64,000 bases of DNA from UBA1930 sp943371535 (GCA_943371535.1 CALRVE020000014.1:1-64000); one strand, 5' to 3'; positions 1 through 8,719 are shown, numbered from the stretch's first letter. Notes: generated from the letters alone by a model not told the origin. Numbers and translations: made by a program.

Positions 1-2165
1 GGATGACCTAAGAATCTAAATGCTCTTCTGCCGCCTGGGATAAAGGTTTCGGTAGTTACATTGCCTGAAATGTATGAACCTGTACCTGCTGCTATACGTG
101 CAGTGCCTGAGGCTGTTGATTTTAATACTAAGTTATCACCAGTATTTAAGGTACCAGCAGTAATAGTAACTGTTCTAAATATATCTAAAGAATTAGTTCC
201 AGATAATGTTGCACCCAATGCATTATTTACAGTGAAGTTAGCAATAGTTAAAGGATTGATTGAGGATAAATTCACTGTTTGGGGAGTTGTACCTATTAGT
301 TGAATTGTTCCACTTGTAACAGTAGATAAACCACCTAATAACCCACCAGTATATTCTACATTACCTAATACATTTATAGAACCACTTCCTGGGGCAGTAG
401 TAGCTGATGCAAATAAAGTTCCTCCGCTAACATACAAATTCCCATTAACCGTCATTGAGTTTAAAACAGTTGCACCTGCACCAGATACATGATAAATACC
501 CCCTTCCATATACATATTTCCACCAACAGTAACTGTTCTACCAGATCCTCCTGCACCGTTATTAATACCAGTAGTTGCTACGATAGTAAAGTGTCCAGTG
601 ATAGAATTACTTGCACTATTAAAAATTGAATTACCCGATGTAGGGGTATTCCAAATTACATTACCATTTTGTGCAGCAGGTATTCTTGGTGCACCACTTG
701 CTATATATAAAGTTGCCCCTAAAGCACCAATACCACTTGTAAAACTTACATTGGTAAAAGTTAATACTGCATTGGCTGTATATCCGTTTACTCGATACGT
801 ACCACCCGCTGCAATTGTCATAGAACCAGAACCAGCACTAAAAGATGCACTATTTACTTTATTTTCAAGAGTACCATTGATTGAAATAGCTGAGCTTGCT
901 GCACTTGCAAAAGAACCTGAAAGTTCTAATGTACCATTTACAACTAAATCTGATCCAGTACCATTTACTACCGACAAAGTAGCACCGCTAGCAACAATTA
1001 ATTTAGCATTACTTGCAACAGTTAACTCATCTACTGAAATTGAACCTGAATGAATAGTAATATCATGATTAGCTAAAATATTTATTGAATTATCTGAAAA
1101 AGATGGTGTACCAACAGCATCTATCCAAATATTTCCATCTGAAGATTGAGACCAAGAACTTGCATCGCCCCAATTACCTGTTTGCTTTGATTGATAAAAG
1201 TAGGCAACAGGTGCAGCACTTGTAGTTTCGCTTCTTGGATTATTAGTAGCGGTAGTTGTTAAATATTTAGTACCTCCACCAGTTCCGTTGTATTCAAATA
1301 CTTGTAACCAATAGGTTGTTGAAGAGCTTAAACCAGAAATATCAACCGAACTACCAGTTCCATCATAAACACAGTAATAACCAGATGTTCCAAGTTGAGT
1401 TCCTTTTACTCCCCAATCACTACTTGCAGTGTAAGATACCCCATCAGTAGGGTTTGTAATTGTACCTTGAGCAACTTCTCTCATAAATACAGCTCTTCTG
1501 GTTCCGTCACCATTTGTCCATGAAGTAGTAAAAGAAATCTGTCCCAAATTTGTAAAAACTAAGTTTGATGCTTGAATTGTGGGAGCAACAATTGGTGTTA
1601 GTGAAGTAACATCAAAACCACTAATACTTACATTTCCCGAAAAAGTAAACCTAACAAATGAACCCATTGGAATACTAATATTTGAGATAACTAAGGTCCC
1701 ACAATTAGAAGATGAGTTAATACTACTTGTTGATGAATGTCCAACAACAGAAACATAAGTTCCATTGATTGTTGATGACGTTTCTAAATTAGACAATGAA
1801 CGCAAACTTGAACCACTACTCATGCCATGAATTGTTATACTTGAAGCAGACGTACTGACTAAGTTTAATATAATGTTCGACCTTTGAGTACGTCTCAATG
1901 CTCCAGAACACAAATTACTACCGCTTGTAGACATTGTTCCTCCACTTGCATCTGCATATGCGATATCTGTTGACGTAAAAGTATAAGAAGCCGGAGAACC
2001 AGTAAAGTTTGCTGCGAAACGCATGGCAGTTTGACCAATGGTAATACTTGAAGTAAAAGTTAATAAAGCAAAGAGTAAGAAAAATTTAGAAAAAATTTTT
2101 CTTTGAATTTTTTCTAAATTTTTCTTAGACACAAAATGATTAAAAGAATGTAATACTTTTTTCAT
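1..2165 (-). CDS. Large secreted surface protein, N-terminal part (C-terminus off the window)
   Basis: An open frame of about 721 codons runs from an ATG at 2165 to the left edge without a stop, so this is a partial gene. The N-terminus has a long basic n-region and a hydrophobic segment (about residues 28-41) ending near T-I-G-Q-T, a signal peptide. About residues 185-310 resemble the fibronectin-III-like repeat of Bacteroidota surface proteins (F-T-T-S-W-T-N-G-D-G-T-R-R, then T-Y-W-L-Q-V-F-E-Y-N-G). A G-N-W-G-D-A-S-S-W segment opens a long Gly/Ser/Thr/Asn-rich beta stretch with recurring V-N-G-N-L-Y-V-S-G-G-like units, as in beta-helix adhesins. Type IX secretion is likely, but the diagnostic C-terminal domain is not visible. 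Ligand unknown. Confidence 0.85.
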   Translation of the reverse strand, partial: MKKVLHSFNHFVSKKNLEKIQRKIFSKFFLLFALLTFTSSITIGQTAMRFAANFTGSPASYTFTSTDIAYADASGGTMSTSGSNLCSGALRRTQRSNIILNLVSTSASSITIHGMSSGSSLRSLSNLETSSTINGTYVSVVGHSSTSSINSSSNCGTLVISNISIPMGSFVRFTFSGNVSISGFDVTSLTPIVAPTIQASNLVFTNLGQISFTTSWTNGDGTRRAVFMREVAQGTITNPTDGVSYTASSDWGVKGTQLGTSGYYCVYDGTGSSVDISGLSSSTTYWLQVFEYNGTGGGTKYLTTTATNNPRSETTSAAPVAYFYQSKQTGNWGDASSWSQSSDGNIWIDAVGTPSFSDNSINILANHDITIHSGSISVDELTVASNAKLIVASGATLSVVNGTGSDLVVNGTLELSGSFASAASSAISINGTLENKVNSASFSAGSGSMTIAAGGTYRVNGYTANAVLTFTNVSFTSGIGALGATLYIASGAPRIPAAQNGNVIWNTPTSGNSIFNSASNSITGHFTIVATTGINNGAGGSGRTVTVGGNMYMEGGIYHVSGAGATVLNSMTVNGNLYVSGGTLFASATTAPGSGSINVLGNVEYTGGLLGGLSTVTSGTIQLIGTTPQTVNLSSINPLTIANFTVNNALGATLSGTNSLDIFRTVTITAGTLNTGDNLVLKSTASGTARIAAGTGSYISGNVTTETFIPGGRRAFRFLGH

Positions 2166-2304
2166 ACAGCAATATTTGAGTTATAAAATTGTTAAGCAAG
2201 CGTAACTATGTGTAAAGTATATTATTTAACAACAAAAAGCTATATGAGCAAAAGCTTTTCTTTACGCAAACGATACCGCAAACGATTGCAGAGAGAACAA
2301 AAAC

Positions 2305-2338
2305 AAATGACCTCTTCCAAAATTGGAAGAGGTCATTT
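2305..2338 (-). terminator. Rho-independent terminator after the first ECF sigma gene
   Basis: A perfect inverted repeat (arms of 16 bases, spacer AA, core GACCTCTTCC/GGAAGAGGTC) lies 35 bases past the sigma gene stop. Read on the minus strand it is followed by TTTGTTTTTGTT, which gives the U-rich tail. It separates the sigma gene from the surface-protein gene that starts at 2165. Confidence 0.85.
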
Positions 2339-2373
2339 AATCAAAACAAAAATTAAAGCTAGAAAAAGTATGC

Positions 2374-2940
2374 TTAAGAAGCTGCAACATGTGCAACATT
2401 GCCTTGTAATAAATTTCTCAAAATGGCTTTTGCACGGCTAAACTGAGATTTGCTAGTACTTTCAGAAATGCCCAATTGATCGGCAATTTCTTTGTGTGAA
2501 AAACCTTCAACAGCATACATGCTAAAAACTGTTTTATAACCATCACTTAAACCACTAGTTGTATGCAATAAATCTTTTTGAAATAATTTATCTAATGCAT
2601 TAGCAGATTGATCTCTAAATGAGTTCTCCACCTGCTCATTAATGTCTGTATTGCTTTGCTTTTGCTTGCGAATATGTTCTATTGCTGTATTTACAAATAT
2701 TCTTCTTACCCAACCTTCAAAACTACCCTCACCTCTAAAACGATCTAAGTTTTTATATAACTTAATAAAACCCTCTTGTAAAATATCTTCAGCATCCATT
2801 TGGTTTTTTGCATAACGCAAACAAATAGCAAACATTTTACTAGAGAAACAATCGTATAGATCTTTCTGACTTTTTCTACAGCCATTCATACAATTGGCTA
2901 AATTAATATTGAGCGTAGAAGTTGGGTTAATATTGGTCAT
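2374..2940 (-). CDS. ECF-type RNA polymerase sigma factor
   Basis: About 188 residues from the ATG at 2940. In-frame ATGs at 2958 and 2964 and a TTG at 2976 are alternatives. Region 2 shows F-A-I-C-L-R-Y-A-K-N then D-A-E-D-I-L-Q-E-G-F and G-S-F-E-G-W-V-R-R-I. Region 4 shows S-H-K-E-I-A-D-Q-L-G-I-S-E-S-T-S-K-S-Q-F-S-R-A, a helix-turn-helix for the -35 element. Family members direct transcription of small stress or surface regulons and are usually held by a membrane anti-sigma factor. No anti-sigma gene adjoins this one, so its partner and signal are unknown. It ends at a strong terminator. Confidence 0.93.
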   Translation of the reverse strand: MTNINPTSTLNINLANCMNGCRKSQKDLYDCFSSKMFAICLRYAKNQMDAEDILQEGFIKLYKNLDRFRGEGSFEGWVRRIFVNTAIEHIRKQKQSNTDINEQVENSFRDQSANALDKLFQKDLLHTTSGLSDGYKTVFSMYAVEGFSHKEIADQLGISESTSKSQFSRAKAILRNLLQGNVAHVAAS

Positions 2941-3082
2941 GGTAATAGGTTTGTGCATTAACATAAACCACAACAATGCCAGAGCAGAAAAGTGTTGAAA
3001 ATCAATTATTTATGAAATTAGAAGTTGCATATTTTTTCTTAATTAAAGAAATTAAATCCCAAGCTGGGAATGGAGGCTAACT

Positions 3083-4102
3083 TTATTGCAATTGTGGAGC
3101 AATACCCAATCCTTTAGAGCCTGCTAACTCACAAGTAGACGATAAAATAGCTAATCCAGTTGCAAGGTCTTTTGTTAAAAGCAATGGACCATCCATATCT
3201 ACAAAATCTAATTGTGGTAAAAAATTAGCAATTGCTGCACTACCAATACTACTTTCATTCATGCTACCCATCATTACTTGCATATTCAATGTTCGGGCTT
3301 CTTGAATCATTCTTAGTGCAGGGGTTATACCACTACATTTGGTGAGTTTAATATTAATACCATGAAAATGCTGATAACATTTTTTTACATCTTGTTCAAA
3401 CACACAACTTTCATCAGCTATTAATGGTAAGGTTGATTGTTCAAACAACACTTTCATGCCATCCCAATTGTCTTTAGCCAATGGTTGCTCAATTAATTCA
3501 ACTCCTAATTCTTTTAATAAAGGAATTTTATGTAAGGCTTCTTCAGTTGACCAACCGGCATTGGCATCAATTCTAAAATTAGCATTGGTATGTTTACGGA
3601 GTTCCGTCATGATAGCAATATCTTCATCAGTTCCTAATTTAATTTTATAAATAGGCCATGGCTTGGCTTTCATTTTTGCTACCATATTTTCTATGGTGTC
3701 TATACCAATGGTATAATCGGTTACTGGTAAATGATTCCATTCGGTATTCCAAATTTGGTACAAGTTTTTTTGTTTCATTTTTCCATACAAATCCCATCCA
3801 GCCATATCTAATGCACTTACCAAAAAAGGATTGTTAGGTAGCAAATGATGCAGGTAATGCCAATATCTTTCAGGATCTGTAAAAGCAAATTTTTCAATCA
3901 TTTTCTTTTTGCTCTCAATATCGGCCACCATTTGTTCTACAGTAATATTATAATATGCAATAGCAGGAGCTTCTCCAACCCCAAACCAATTACCCAATTC
4001 TAACACCACTACTAATGTTGGTTGATGCGTTTTGGTTCTTCCTCCAGAAATGGTGAATGGATGTTCAAATGGTAACTCGTAAGTAAAATAATGTAAGGTC
4101 AT
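3083..4102 (-). CDS. Dipeptide epimerase-like enolase-superfamily enzyme (L-Ala-D/L-Glu epimerase type)
   Basis: 339 residues. The ATG at 4102 is preferred over a TTG at 4120 because the latter would lie inside a hairpin. Enolase-superfamily barrel markers appear in order: K-I-K-L-G (the KxK catalytic lysine pair), D-A-N-A-G-W, I-E-Q-P and A-D-E-S (three acidic Mg2+ ligands), then N-I-K-L-T-K-C-S-G with the opposite catalytic lysine, and G-S-M-N-E-S-S-I-G. The motif set and length match dipeptide epimerases that recycle murein Ala-Glu peptides, although o-succinylbenzoate synthase-like and muconate-lactonizing relatives share much of it. It is a single gene, with the ABC-F gene upstream on the same strand beyond a 380-base gap. 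Confidence 0.85.
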   Translation of the reverse strand: MTLHYFTYELPFEHPFTISGGRTKTHQPTLVVVLELGNWFGVGEAPAIAYYNITVEQMVADIESKKKMIEKFAFTDPERYWHYLHHLLPNNPFLVSALDMAGWDLYGKMKQKNLYQIWNTEWNHLPVTDYTIGIDTIENMVAKMKAKPWPIYKIKLGTDEDIAIMTELRKHTNANFRIDANAGWSTEEALHKIPLLKELGVELIEQPLAKDNWDGMKVLFEQSTLPLIADESCVFEQDVKKCYQHFHGINIKLTKCSGITPALRMIQEARTLNMQVMMGSMNESSIGSAAIANFLPQLDFVDMDGPLLLTKDLATGLAILSSTCELAGSKGLGIAPQLQ

Positions 4103-4118
4103 GTTAAGGATAAATAAC

Positions 4119-4150
4119 AAAAAAGTTGCTCTATGTTGAGCAACTTTTTT
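4119..4150. terminator. Symmetrical terminator-like hairpin just upstream of the epimerase start
   Basis: A perfect 13-bp stem (A6-GTTGCTC / GAGCAAC-T6) with a 6-base loop. It has A and T runs on both sides and would therefore work in either direction. Its inner edge is 16 bases from the epimerase ATG at 4102, so it either ends read-through from the ABC-F gene or forms part of the epimerase leader. Confidence 0.65.
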
Positions 4151-4482
4151 ATGAATAATATTTTTTGTTAACGATCATTTTGATTAAGGTATATCTATGT
4201 AAAATGAATATCACAATAAGTCATTCACTAATAAACTTTTCGCTTGTTCTAGCTTTCATCATTCATTGCTCAAGCCGCTGGGCTTCGTAAGCTCAACAGC
4301 ACTCCATTCGCTTCTTTGAAAAAATATCCTTCGGATTTTTTCAATCCCTACATAAATGTAGGGACCGACCCGAATGATGTGCCTTATGAGCTTACTGTTG
4401 TTATAACTAAGTAATAAAAAGTTAGAATAAAACTTCAGCAATTATTCAACATGCTTCTCACAAATTGAACAACTATTTTTAA
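4151..4482. other. 332-base gene-free stretch with stacked hairpins
   Basis: No convincing gene lies here. A 60-codon minus-strand frame (4259-4441) has no family-like features and crosses the hairpins. Two adjacent inverted repeats are visible. At 4318-4342, GAAAAAATATCC and GGATTTTTTC flank TTC. At 4346-4363, CCCTACAT and ATGTAGGG are separated by AA. The stretch is richer in G+C than its flanks. It could be a degenerate intergenic repeat or a small structured RNA; I see no second copy in the window. Confidence 0.45.
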
Positions 4483-6108
4483 CTAACTATACATTTCTGC
4501 TCTTAATTCTTTCACACGTTTATCTTCCATGTATTCATCAAATGTCATTAATCTATCTATAATGCCTTTTGGTGTTAACTCTATAATTCTATTGGCAACT
4601 GTTTGCATAAACGTATGGTCATGAGAAGTCATTAACACTATTCCAGGAAAGTTCTGACAACCTTCATTAAAACTTTGAATACTTTCCAAGTCTAAGTGAT
4701 TGGTTGGTTGATCCAGCACAATTAAATTAGGGTTTTGCAACATCATTCTGCTCACCATACAACGTACTTTTTCGCCTCCACTTAGTACATTGGTTTTCTT
4801 GGCAATATCATCACCACTAAACAACATTTTACCTAAAAAGCCACGTAAAAATGGTTCATCAGCATCTGTAATATGTGGTGGTACGTACTGACGTAACCAA
4901 TCCATTAATCCAGTACCTTCTTTAAAAAACTCATTGTTTTCTAATGGTAAATATGCTTTGGTAATAGTTGTTCCCCATTCAAACTTACCAGCATCTGCTG
5001 TTGCTTTATCATTAATAATTTCAAAGAAACTGGTAACCGCTAAAGGATCTTTACTTAAGAAAGCAATTTTCTCTCCTTTGTTTACACTAAAAGAAACTTT
5101 ATCAAACAATGGCCTTCCGTCAACCCCTTTCTTTAAATTTTCTACATTTAAAATTTGGTTACCTACTTCACGTAATGGCTGAAAAATAATACCAGGATAC
5201 TTACGATTGCTAGGCTCTATTTCTTCAATAGTTAATTTTTCTAATGCCTTTTTACGAGAAGTTGCTTGCTTACTCTTACTGGCATTGGCAGAGAAACGAG
5301 CAATAAAATCTAACAAAGCCTGACGCTTCTCTTCATTCTTTTTATTCTTATCGTTTATCTGACGAGCCATTAACTGACTACTCTCGTACCAGAAAGTATA
5401 GTTACCGGTAAACACTTTAATTTTTGCTCTATCTACATCCGCCACATGCGTACAAACTGTATCTAAAAAGTGACGATCATGGCTCACCACCAATACAATA
5501 TTTTCGTAATCGGCTAAAAAGTTTTCTAACCAACCAATGGTTTCAATATCTAATCCATTGGTAGGTTCATCTAACAATAAAATATCTGGATTACCAAATA
5601 AAGCTTGTGCCAATAACACACGAAGCTTCATAGTACCTGGAATATCTTTCATTAATGTTTGGTGATATTCTTCTTTTACACCCAAGCTGCCCAATAAACT
5701 GGCAGCATCACTTTCGGCAGTATAACCACCCATTTCACCAAATTCTCCTTCCAGTTCACTGGCTTTCATGTAATCTTCTTCGGTAGCATCAGGATTCATG
5801 TAAATAGCATCTTTGGCTTGCATTACTTCCATCATGTGCTTATGTCCCATGAGTACAGTTTGCAAAACAGTTTCCTCATCAAACTCAAACTGATTTTGCT
5901 TTAAAAAGCTCATACGCTCACCTTTACCAATTTCTACATTGCCTTTATTGGGTTCAATTTCGCCACTTAATATTTTTAAGAAAGTACTTTTTCCTGCACC
6001 ATTGGCACCAATTACACCATAACAGTTTCCCTTAATAAAATTGATGTTCACTTCATCAAACAATACACGTTTGCCGTATGCCAACGTAATATTTCTTGCA
6101 CTTAACAT
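4483..6108 (-). CDS. ABC-F family ATPase (YkpA/YbiT-like) with one degenerate nucleotide site
   Basis: 541 residues, two ATPase domains and no membrane domain. Domain 1 has Walker A G-A-N-G-A-G-K-S-T (34-42) and Walker B L-L-L-D-E-P-T-N (Glu181), but its signature is I-P-G-T (156-159) instead of LSGG. Domain 2 keeps L-S-G-G-E (442-446), but the Walker A position reads F-L-S-K-D-P-L-A-V-T (350-359) without the lysine and glycines, and Walker B is L-D-Q-P-T-N with Gln467 for Glu. The linker S-A-N-A-S-K-S-K-Q-A-T-S-R-K-K is typical of the YkpA/YbiT branch. ABC-F proteins act in the ribosomal E site to relieve stalled translation or antibiotic effects. Single gene with its own promoter. Confidence 0.93.
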   Translation of the reverse strand: MLSARNITLAYGKRVLFDEVNINFIKGNCYGVIGANGAGKSTFLKILSGEIEPNKGNVEIGKGERMSFLKQNQFEFDEETVLQTVLMGHKHMMEVMQAKDAIYMNPDATEEDYMKASELEGEFGEMGGYTAESDAASLLGSLGVKEEYHQTLMKDIPGTMKLRVLLAQALFGNPDILLLDEPTNGLDIETIGWLENFLADYENIVLVVSHDRHFLDTVCTHVADVDRAKIKVFTGNYTFWYESSQLMARQINDKNKKNEEKRQALLDFIARFSANASKSKQATSRKKALEKLTIEEIEPSNRKYPGIIFQPLREVGNQILNVENLKKGVDGRPLFDKVSFSVNKGEKIAFLSKDPLAVTSFFEIINDKATADAGKFEWGTTITKAYLPLENNEFFKEGTGLMDWLRQYVPPHITDADEPFLRGFLGKMLFSGDDIAKKTNVLSGGEKVRCMVSRMMLQNPNLIVLDQPTNHLDLESIQSFNEGCQNFPGIVLMTSHDHTFMQTVANRIIELTPKGIIDRLMTFDEYMEDKRVKELRAEMYS

Positions 6109-6131
6109 GTTTACCTATTTAAAATTTGCGG

Positions 6132-6139
6132 CAAAAGTA
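6132..6139 (-). promoter_or_regulatory. Candidate Bacteroidota -7 promoter element for the ABC-F gene
   Basis: On the minus strand the sequence reads CCTTACTTTTGCCGC, containing TACTTTTG (TAnnTTTG). The core CTTACTTTTGCCG is the same as upstream of rplU. The element ends 24 bases before the ATG at 6108. No clear TTTG element lies at -33. Confidence 0.5.
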
Positions 6140-6213
6140 AGGTTTAGCAGCCGTATTTAAGTTGAGTAAAGAGAGAAGAAAACAATTATGTTACTAGCTG
6201 AAGAATATGGATT

Positions 6214-6345
6214 GGGCTGCATGGGCGTCGCACACTTGTACTGTAGAAAACTATTCAGCTTTTTACACAAAATTTTTAAATCTAATTGTATCAAAAAACT
6301 ACAACTCGTTAGTATTGTTCTTACTTAAGCATTAACTTGCAGCCC
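6214..6345. other. Inverted-repeat region upstream of pruA
   Basis: The 255-base gap before pruA contains GGGCTGCA (6214-6221) and TGCAGCCC (6338-6345), a perfect 8-bp inverted repeat around about 116 bases. A G+C-rich block (ATGGGCGTCGCAC) sits just inside the left arm. The right arm ends 18 bases before the pruA ATG. It may be a structured leader, or chance. No known riboswitch was recognised. Confidence 0.3.
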
Positions 6346-6363
6346 TAATAAAAATTGTAACCC

Positions 6364-7995
6364 ATGAGTTTAGGAACTTTTTCTTATCCCCTACCTACAA
6401 ACGAAACAGTATTGAGTTATGCACCCAATAGTACGGAGAAATTAACCCTCAAAAAAACATTGGCCGAACTAAAAAACACCGAAGCCGATATTCCTATGTT
6501 TATTGGTAATAAAGAAGTTCGTACCAATAAAAAAGTGGCTATTCACCCTCCTCACGAAATCAAACATACTTTAGGTTATTTTCATGCTGGCGATGCCAAA
6601 CATGTACAACAAGCCATTGATGCAGCTTTAACAGCAAAAGCCAATTGGGAAAATATGAGCTGGGAAAACCGTGCTGGCATTTTTTTAAAAGCTGCCGATT
6701 TATTAGCTACTAAATATCGTAGTTATATCAATGGAACAACCATGTTAGGACAAAGCAAAAATGCTTTTCAAGCCGAAATTGACGCTGCTTGTGAACTCAT
6801 AGATTTTTTACGTTTTAATGTTCACTACTTAAGTGAAATTTATAAGCAACAACCCATTAGTGGTGCTGGAATGCATAACAGATTAGAATGGCGACCATTA
6901 GAAGGTTTTGTATTAGCAGTAACTCCTTTTAATTTTACTGCCATTGGTGGTAATTTACCTACTAGTGCTGCTATGTGTGGTAATGTGGTTGTTTGGAAAC
7001 CAGCCAACACACAAGTATATTCTGCACATATGTTTATGCGTATTTTAAAAGAAGCAGGTTTACCAGATGGTGTCATTAATTTAATTTATGTAGATGGACC
7101 AACCATTGGCGAAGTTTGTTTTAATCATAAAGATTTTGCAGGTGTACATTTTACAGGTAGTACAGGCGTATTCAATAATATGTGGGAAACCATTGGTAAG
7201 AATATGGCTAAGTACAAAACTTATCCAAGAATTGTAGGAGAAACAGGTGGTAAAGATTTTGTAATTGCACATAAAACAGCCGATGCCGATGTTGTTGCAA
7301 CTGCATTATTGAGAGGTGCATTTGAATTTCAAGGACAAAAATGTAGTGCTGCTTCAAGGGCTTATATTCCTAGTAATATTGCCAATGCAGTAAAGAAAAA
7401 ATTAATTGCTGGTGTAAATAGCATGAAAATGGGCACTACAGAAGATTTTACCAATTTTATTAATGCAGTAATTGATGAAAAAAGCTTTGATAAAATTAAA
7501 TCGTATATAGACAAAGCCAAACGTAGCAAAAACGCTTCGATTTTAGTAGGTGGCGATTGTAGTAAAAAAGAAGGATATTTTATTCAACCAACTATCATAG
7601 AAACTACAGATCCAAAATACACCACTATGTGTGAAGAAATTTTTGGACCCGTTTTAACCATTTACATTTATCCAGCAAACGAGTTTGAAAAAACATTAGA
7701 ATTGGTAGATACAACATCGCCTTATGCATTAACAGGTGCAGTAATTGCAACAGATAGAAATGCAGTTGAATTAGCTACCAATAAACTTAGAAATGCTGCT
7801 GGTAATTTTTACATTAACGATAAACCAACAGGTGCAGTGGTTGGTCAGCAACCATTTGGTGGTGCAAGAGCAAGTGGAACCAATGATAAAGCTGGTAGTG
7901 CTTTAAACTTATATCGTTGGTTAAGTGCAAGAACCATTAAAGAAACGTTCAACCCACCAACAGATTATACTTATCCTTTTTTACAAGAAGCTTAG
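6364..7995 (+). CDS. pruA: L-glutamate gamma-semialdehyde (1-pyrroline-5-carboxylate) dehydrogenase
   Basis: 543 residues, the length of the stand-alone P5C dehydrogenase type. It oxidises glutamate semialdehyde to glutamate with NAD+ in the second step of proline and ornithine breakdown. Aldehyde-dehydrogenase markers are T-P-F-N-F-T-A-I-G-G (187-196), F-T-G-S-T-G-V-F (NAD site), V-G-E-T-G-G-K-D-F with general base Glu293, and Q-G-Q-K-C-S-A-A-S-R with nucleophile Cys327. The C-terminus has the family's N-D-K-P-T-G-A-V-V-G-Q-Q-P-F-G-G-A-R segment. The gene is monocistronic and ends at a strong terminator. No proline dehydrogenase gene lies nearby. Confidence 0.96.
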   Translation: MSLGTFSYPLPTNETVLSYAPNSTEKLTLKKTLAELKNTEADIPMFIGNKEVRTNKKVAIHPPHEIKHTLGYFHAGDAKHVQQAIDAALTAKANWENMSWENRAGIFLKAADLLATKYRSYINGTTMLGQSKNAFQAEIDAACELIDFLRFNVHYLSEIYKQQPISGAGMHNRLEWRPLEGFVLAVTPFNFTAIGGNLPTSAAMCGNVVVWKPANTQVYSAHMFMRILKEAGLPDGVINLIYVDGPTIGEVCFNHKDFAGVHFTGSTGVFNNMWETIGKNMAKYKTYPRIVGETGGKDFVIAHKTADADVVATALLRGAFEFQGQKCSAASRAYIPSNIANAVKKKLIAGVNSMKMGTTEDFTNFINAVIDEKSFDKIKSYIDKAKRSKNASILVGGDCSKKEGYFIQPTIIETTDPKYTTMCEEIFGPVLTIYIYPANEFEKTLELVDTTSPYALTGAVIATDRNAVELATNKLRNAAGNFYINDKPTGAVVGQQPFGGARASGTNDKAGSALNLYRWLSARTIKETFNPPTDYTYPFLQEA

Positions 7996-8008
7996 TAATG
8001 AAACGTAG

Positions 8009-8043
8009 AAAACACCGTTTACAAAAAAGTAAACGGTGTTTTT
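8009..8043 (+). terminator. Terminator after pruA
   Basis: A 14-bp perfect stem (AAAACACCGTTTAC / GTAAACGGTGTTTT) with an A6 loop, followed by T residues. It begins 14 bases past the pruA stop. Confidence 0.9.
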
Positions 8044-8115
8044 AATTGAAGCAACTATTTTGTGGAGGATTAAAATGAACATCAGCTACTCAATAAATTT
8101 TTTTTAATAAATATT

Positions 8116-8526
8116 ATGTACGAAAGCAATACCCAAATAAGAGTTAGATATGCCGAAACAGATCAAATGAATGTGGTATATCATGGTAATTATGCTCAAT
8201 ATTTTGAAGTTGGCAGAGCCGAAAGTATACGCCAATTAGGTTTCACTTATAAAGAATTAGAAGCGTTGGGAATAATGATGCCCATTGTAGATTTTCATGC
8301 AAAATTTTTACGTCCTGCTCATTACGATGATTTGTTAACCATCAAAACCATGTTAAAAGAATTACCCACCGATCATAGAATTGAATTTCACCAAGAAGTA
8401 TATAACGAAGCTGGCAAACTAATCACTATTGGAAAAGTGGTGTTGTATTTTATTCATTCAGCCACCAAAGAAAAAACCACTATGCCAGCAGAATTCAGAG
8501 ATAGAGTAAGTAAATATTTCCATTAA
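8116..8526 (+). CDS. Acyl-CoA thioesterase of the YbgC/4HBT hot-dog family
   Basis: 136 residues, one hot-dog domain. The N-terminus carries V-R-Y-A-E-T-D-Q-M-N-V-V-Y-H-G-N-Y, the YbgC/4-hydroxybenzoyl-CoA thioesterase signature with the catalytic Asp, followed by Y-F-E-V-G-R-A-E. Such enzymes hydrolyse short or medium acyl-CoA thioesters in the cytoplasm. The true substrate cannot be told from the sequence. It lies between pruA and the YceI gene, with its own gaps on both sides and no obvious operon partner. Confidence 0.9.
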   Translation: MYESNTQIRVRYAETDQMNVVYHGNYAQYFEVGRAESIRQLGFTYKELEALGIMMPIVDFHAKFLRPAHYDDLLTIKTMLKELPTDHRIEFHQEVYNEAGKLITIGKVVLYFIHSATKEKTTMPAEFRDRVSKYFH

Positions 8527-8719
8527 ATGCACTTAAAACAAAACTCAACTTTAGTTTAGTTTCAGCAATTTCAAAAAAATCTAGCGTTAATTTAAACAAA
8601 TTCTATTTTATTCTGTTTCAATGTACGTACACACAATTTTTGAAATGAGGAAAAACTTGGCACAATTGATGTATATACATGTAAATAAATTATTTTCGAA
8701 TTCTAAAAACAAAAACAGT

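Noticed and set aside
598..1053. A 151-residue plus-strand frame with a hydrophobic Ala/Leu/Val-rich product
   Set aside because: It is the antisense shadow of the surface-protein gene, whose repeated Gly/Ser/Asn codons give this composition on the other strand.
2208..2441. A 77-residue very basic plus-strand frame
   Set aside because: It runs through the terminator hairpin at 2305-2338 and into the antisense of the sigma factor gene; it has no family features.
4259..4441. A 60-residue minus-strand frame between the epimerase and ABC-F genes
   Set aside because: It covers the stacked hairpins, has no recognisable domain and no convincing ribosome-binding site.
8621..8719. Upstream extension of the YceI protein
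   Set aside because: It would place 33 polar residues before a standard signal peptide that starts at 8720.
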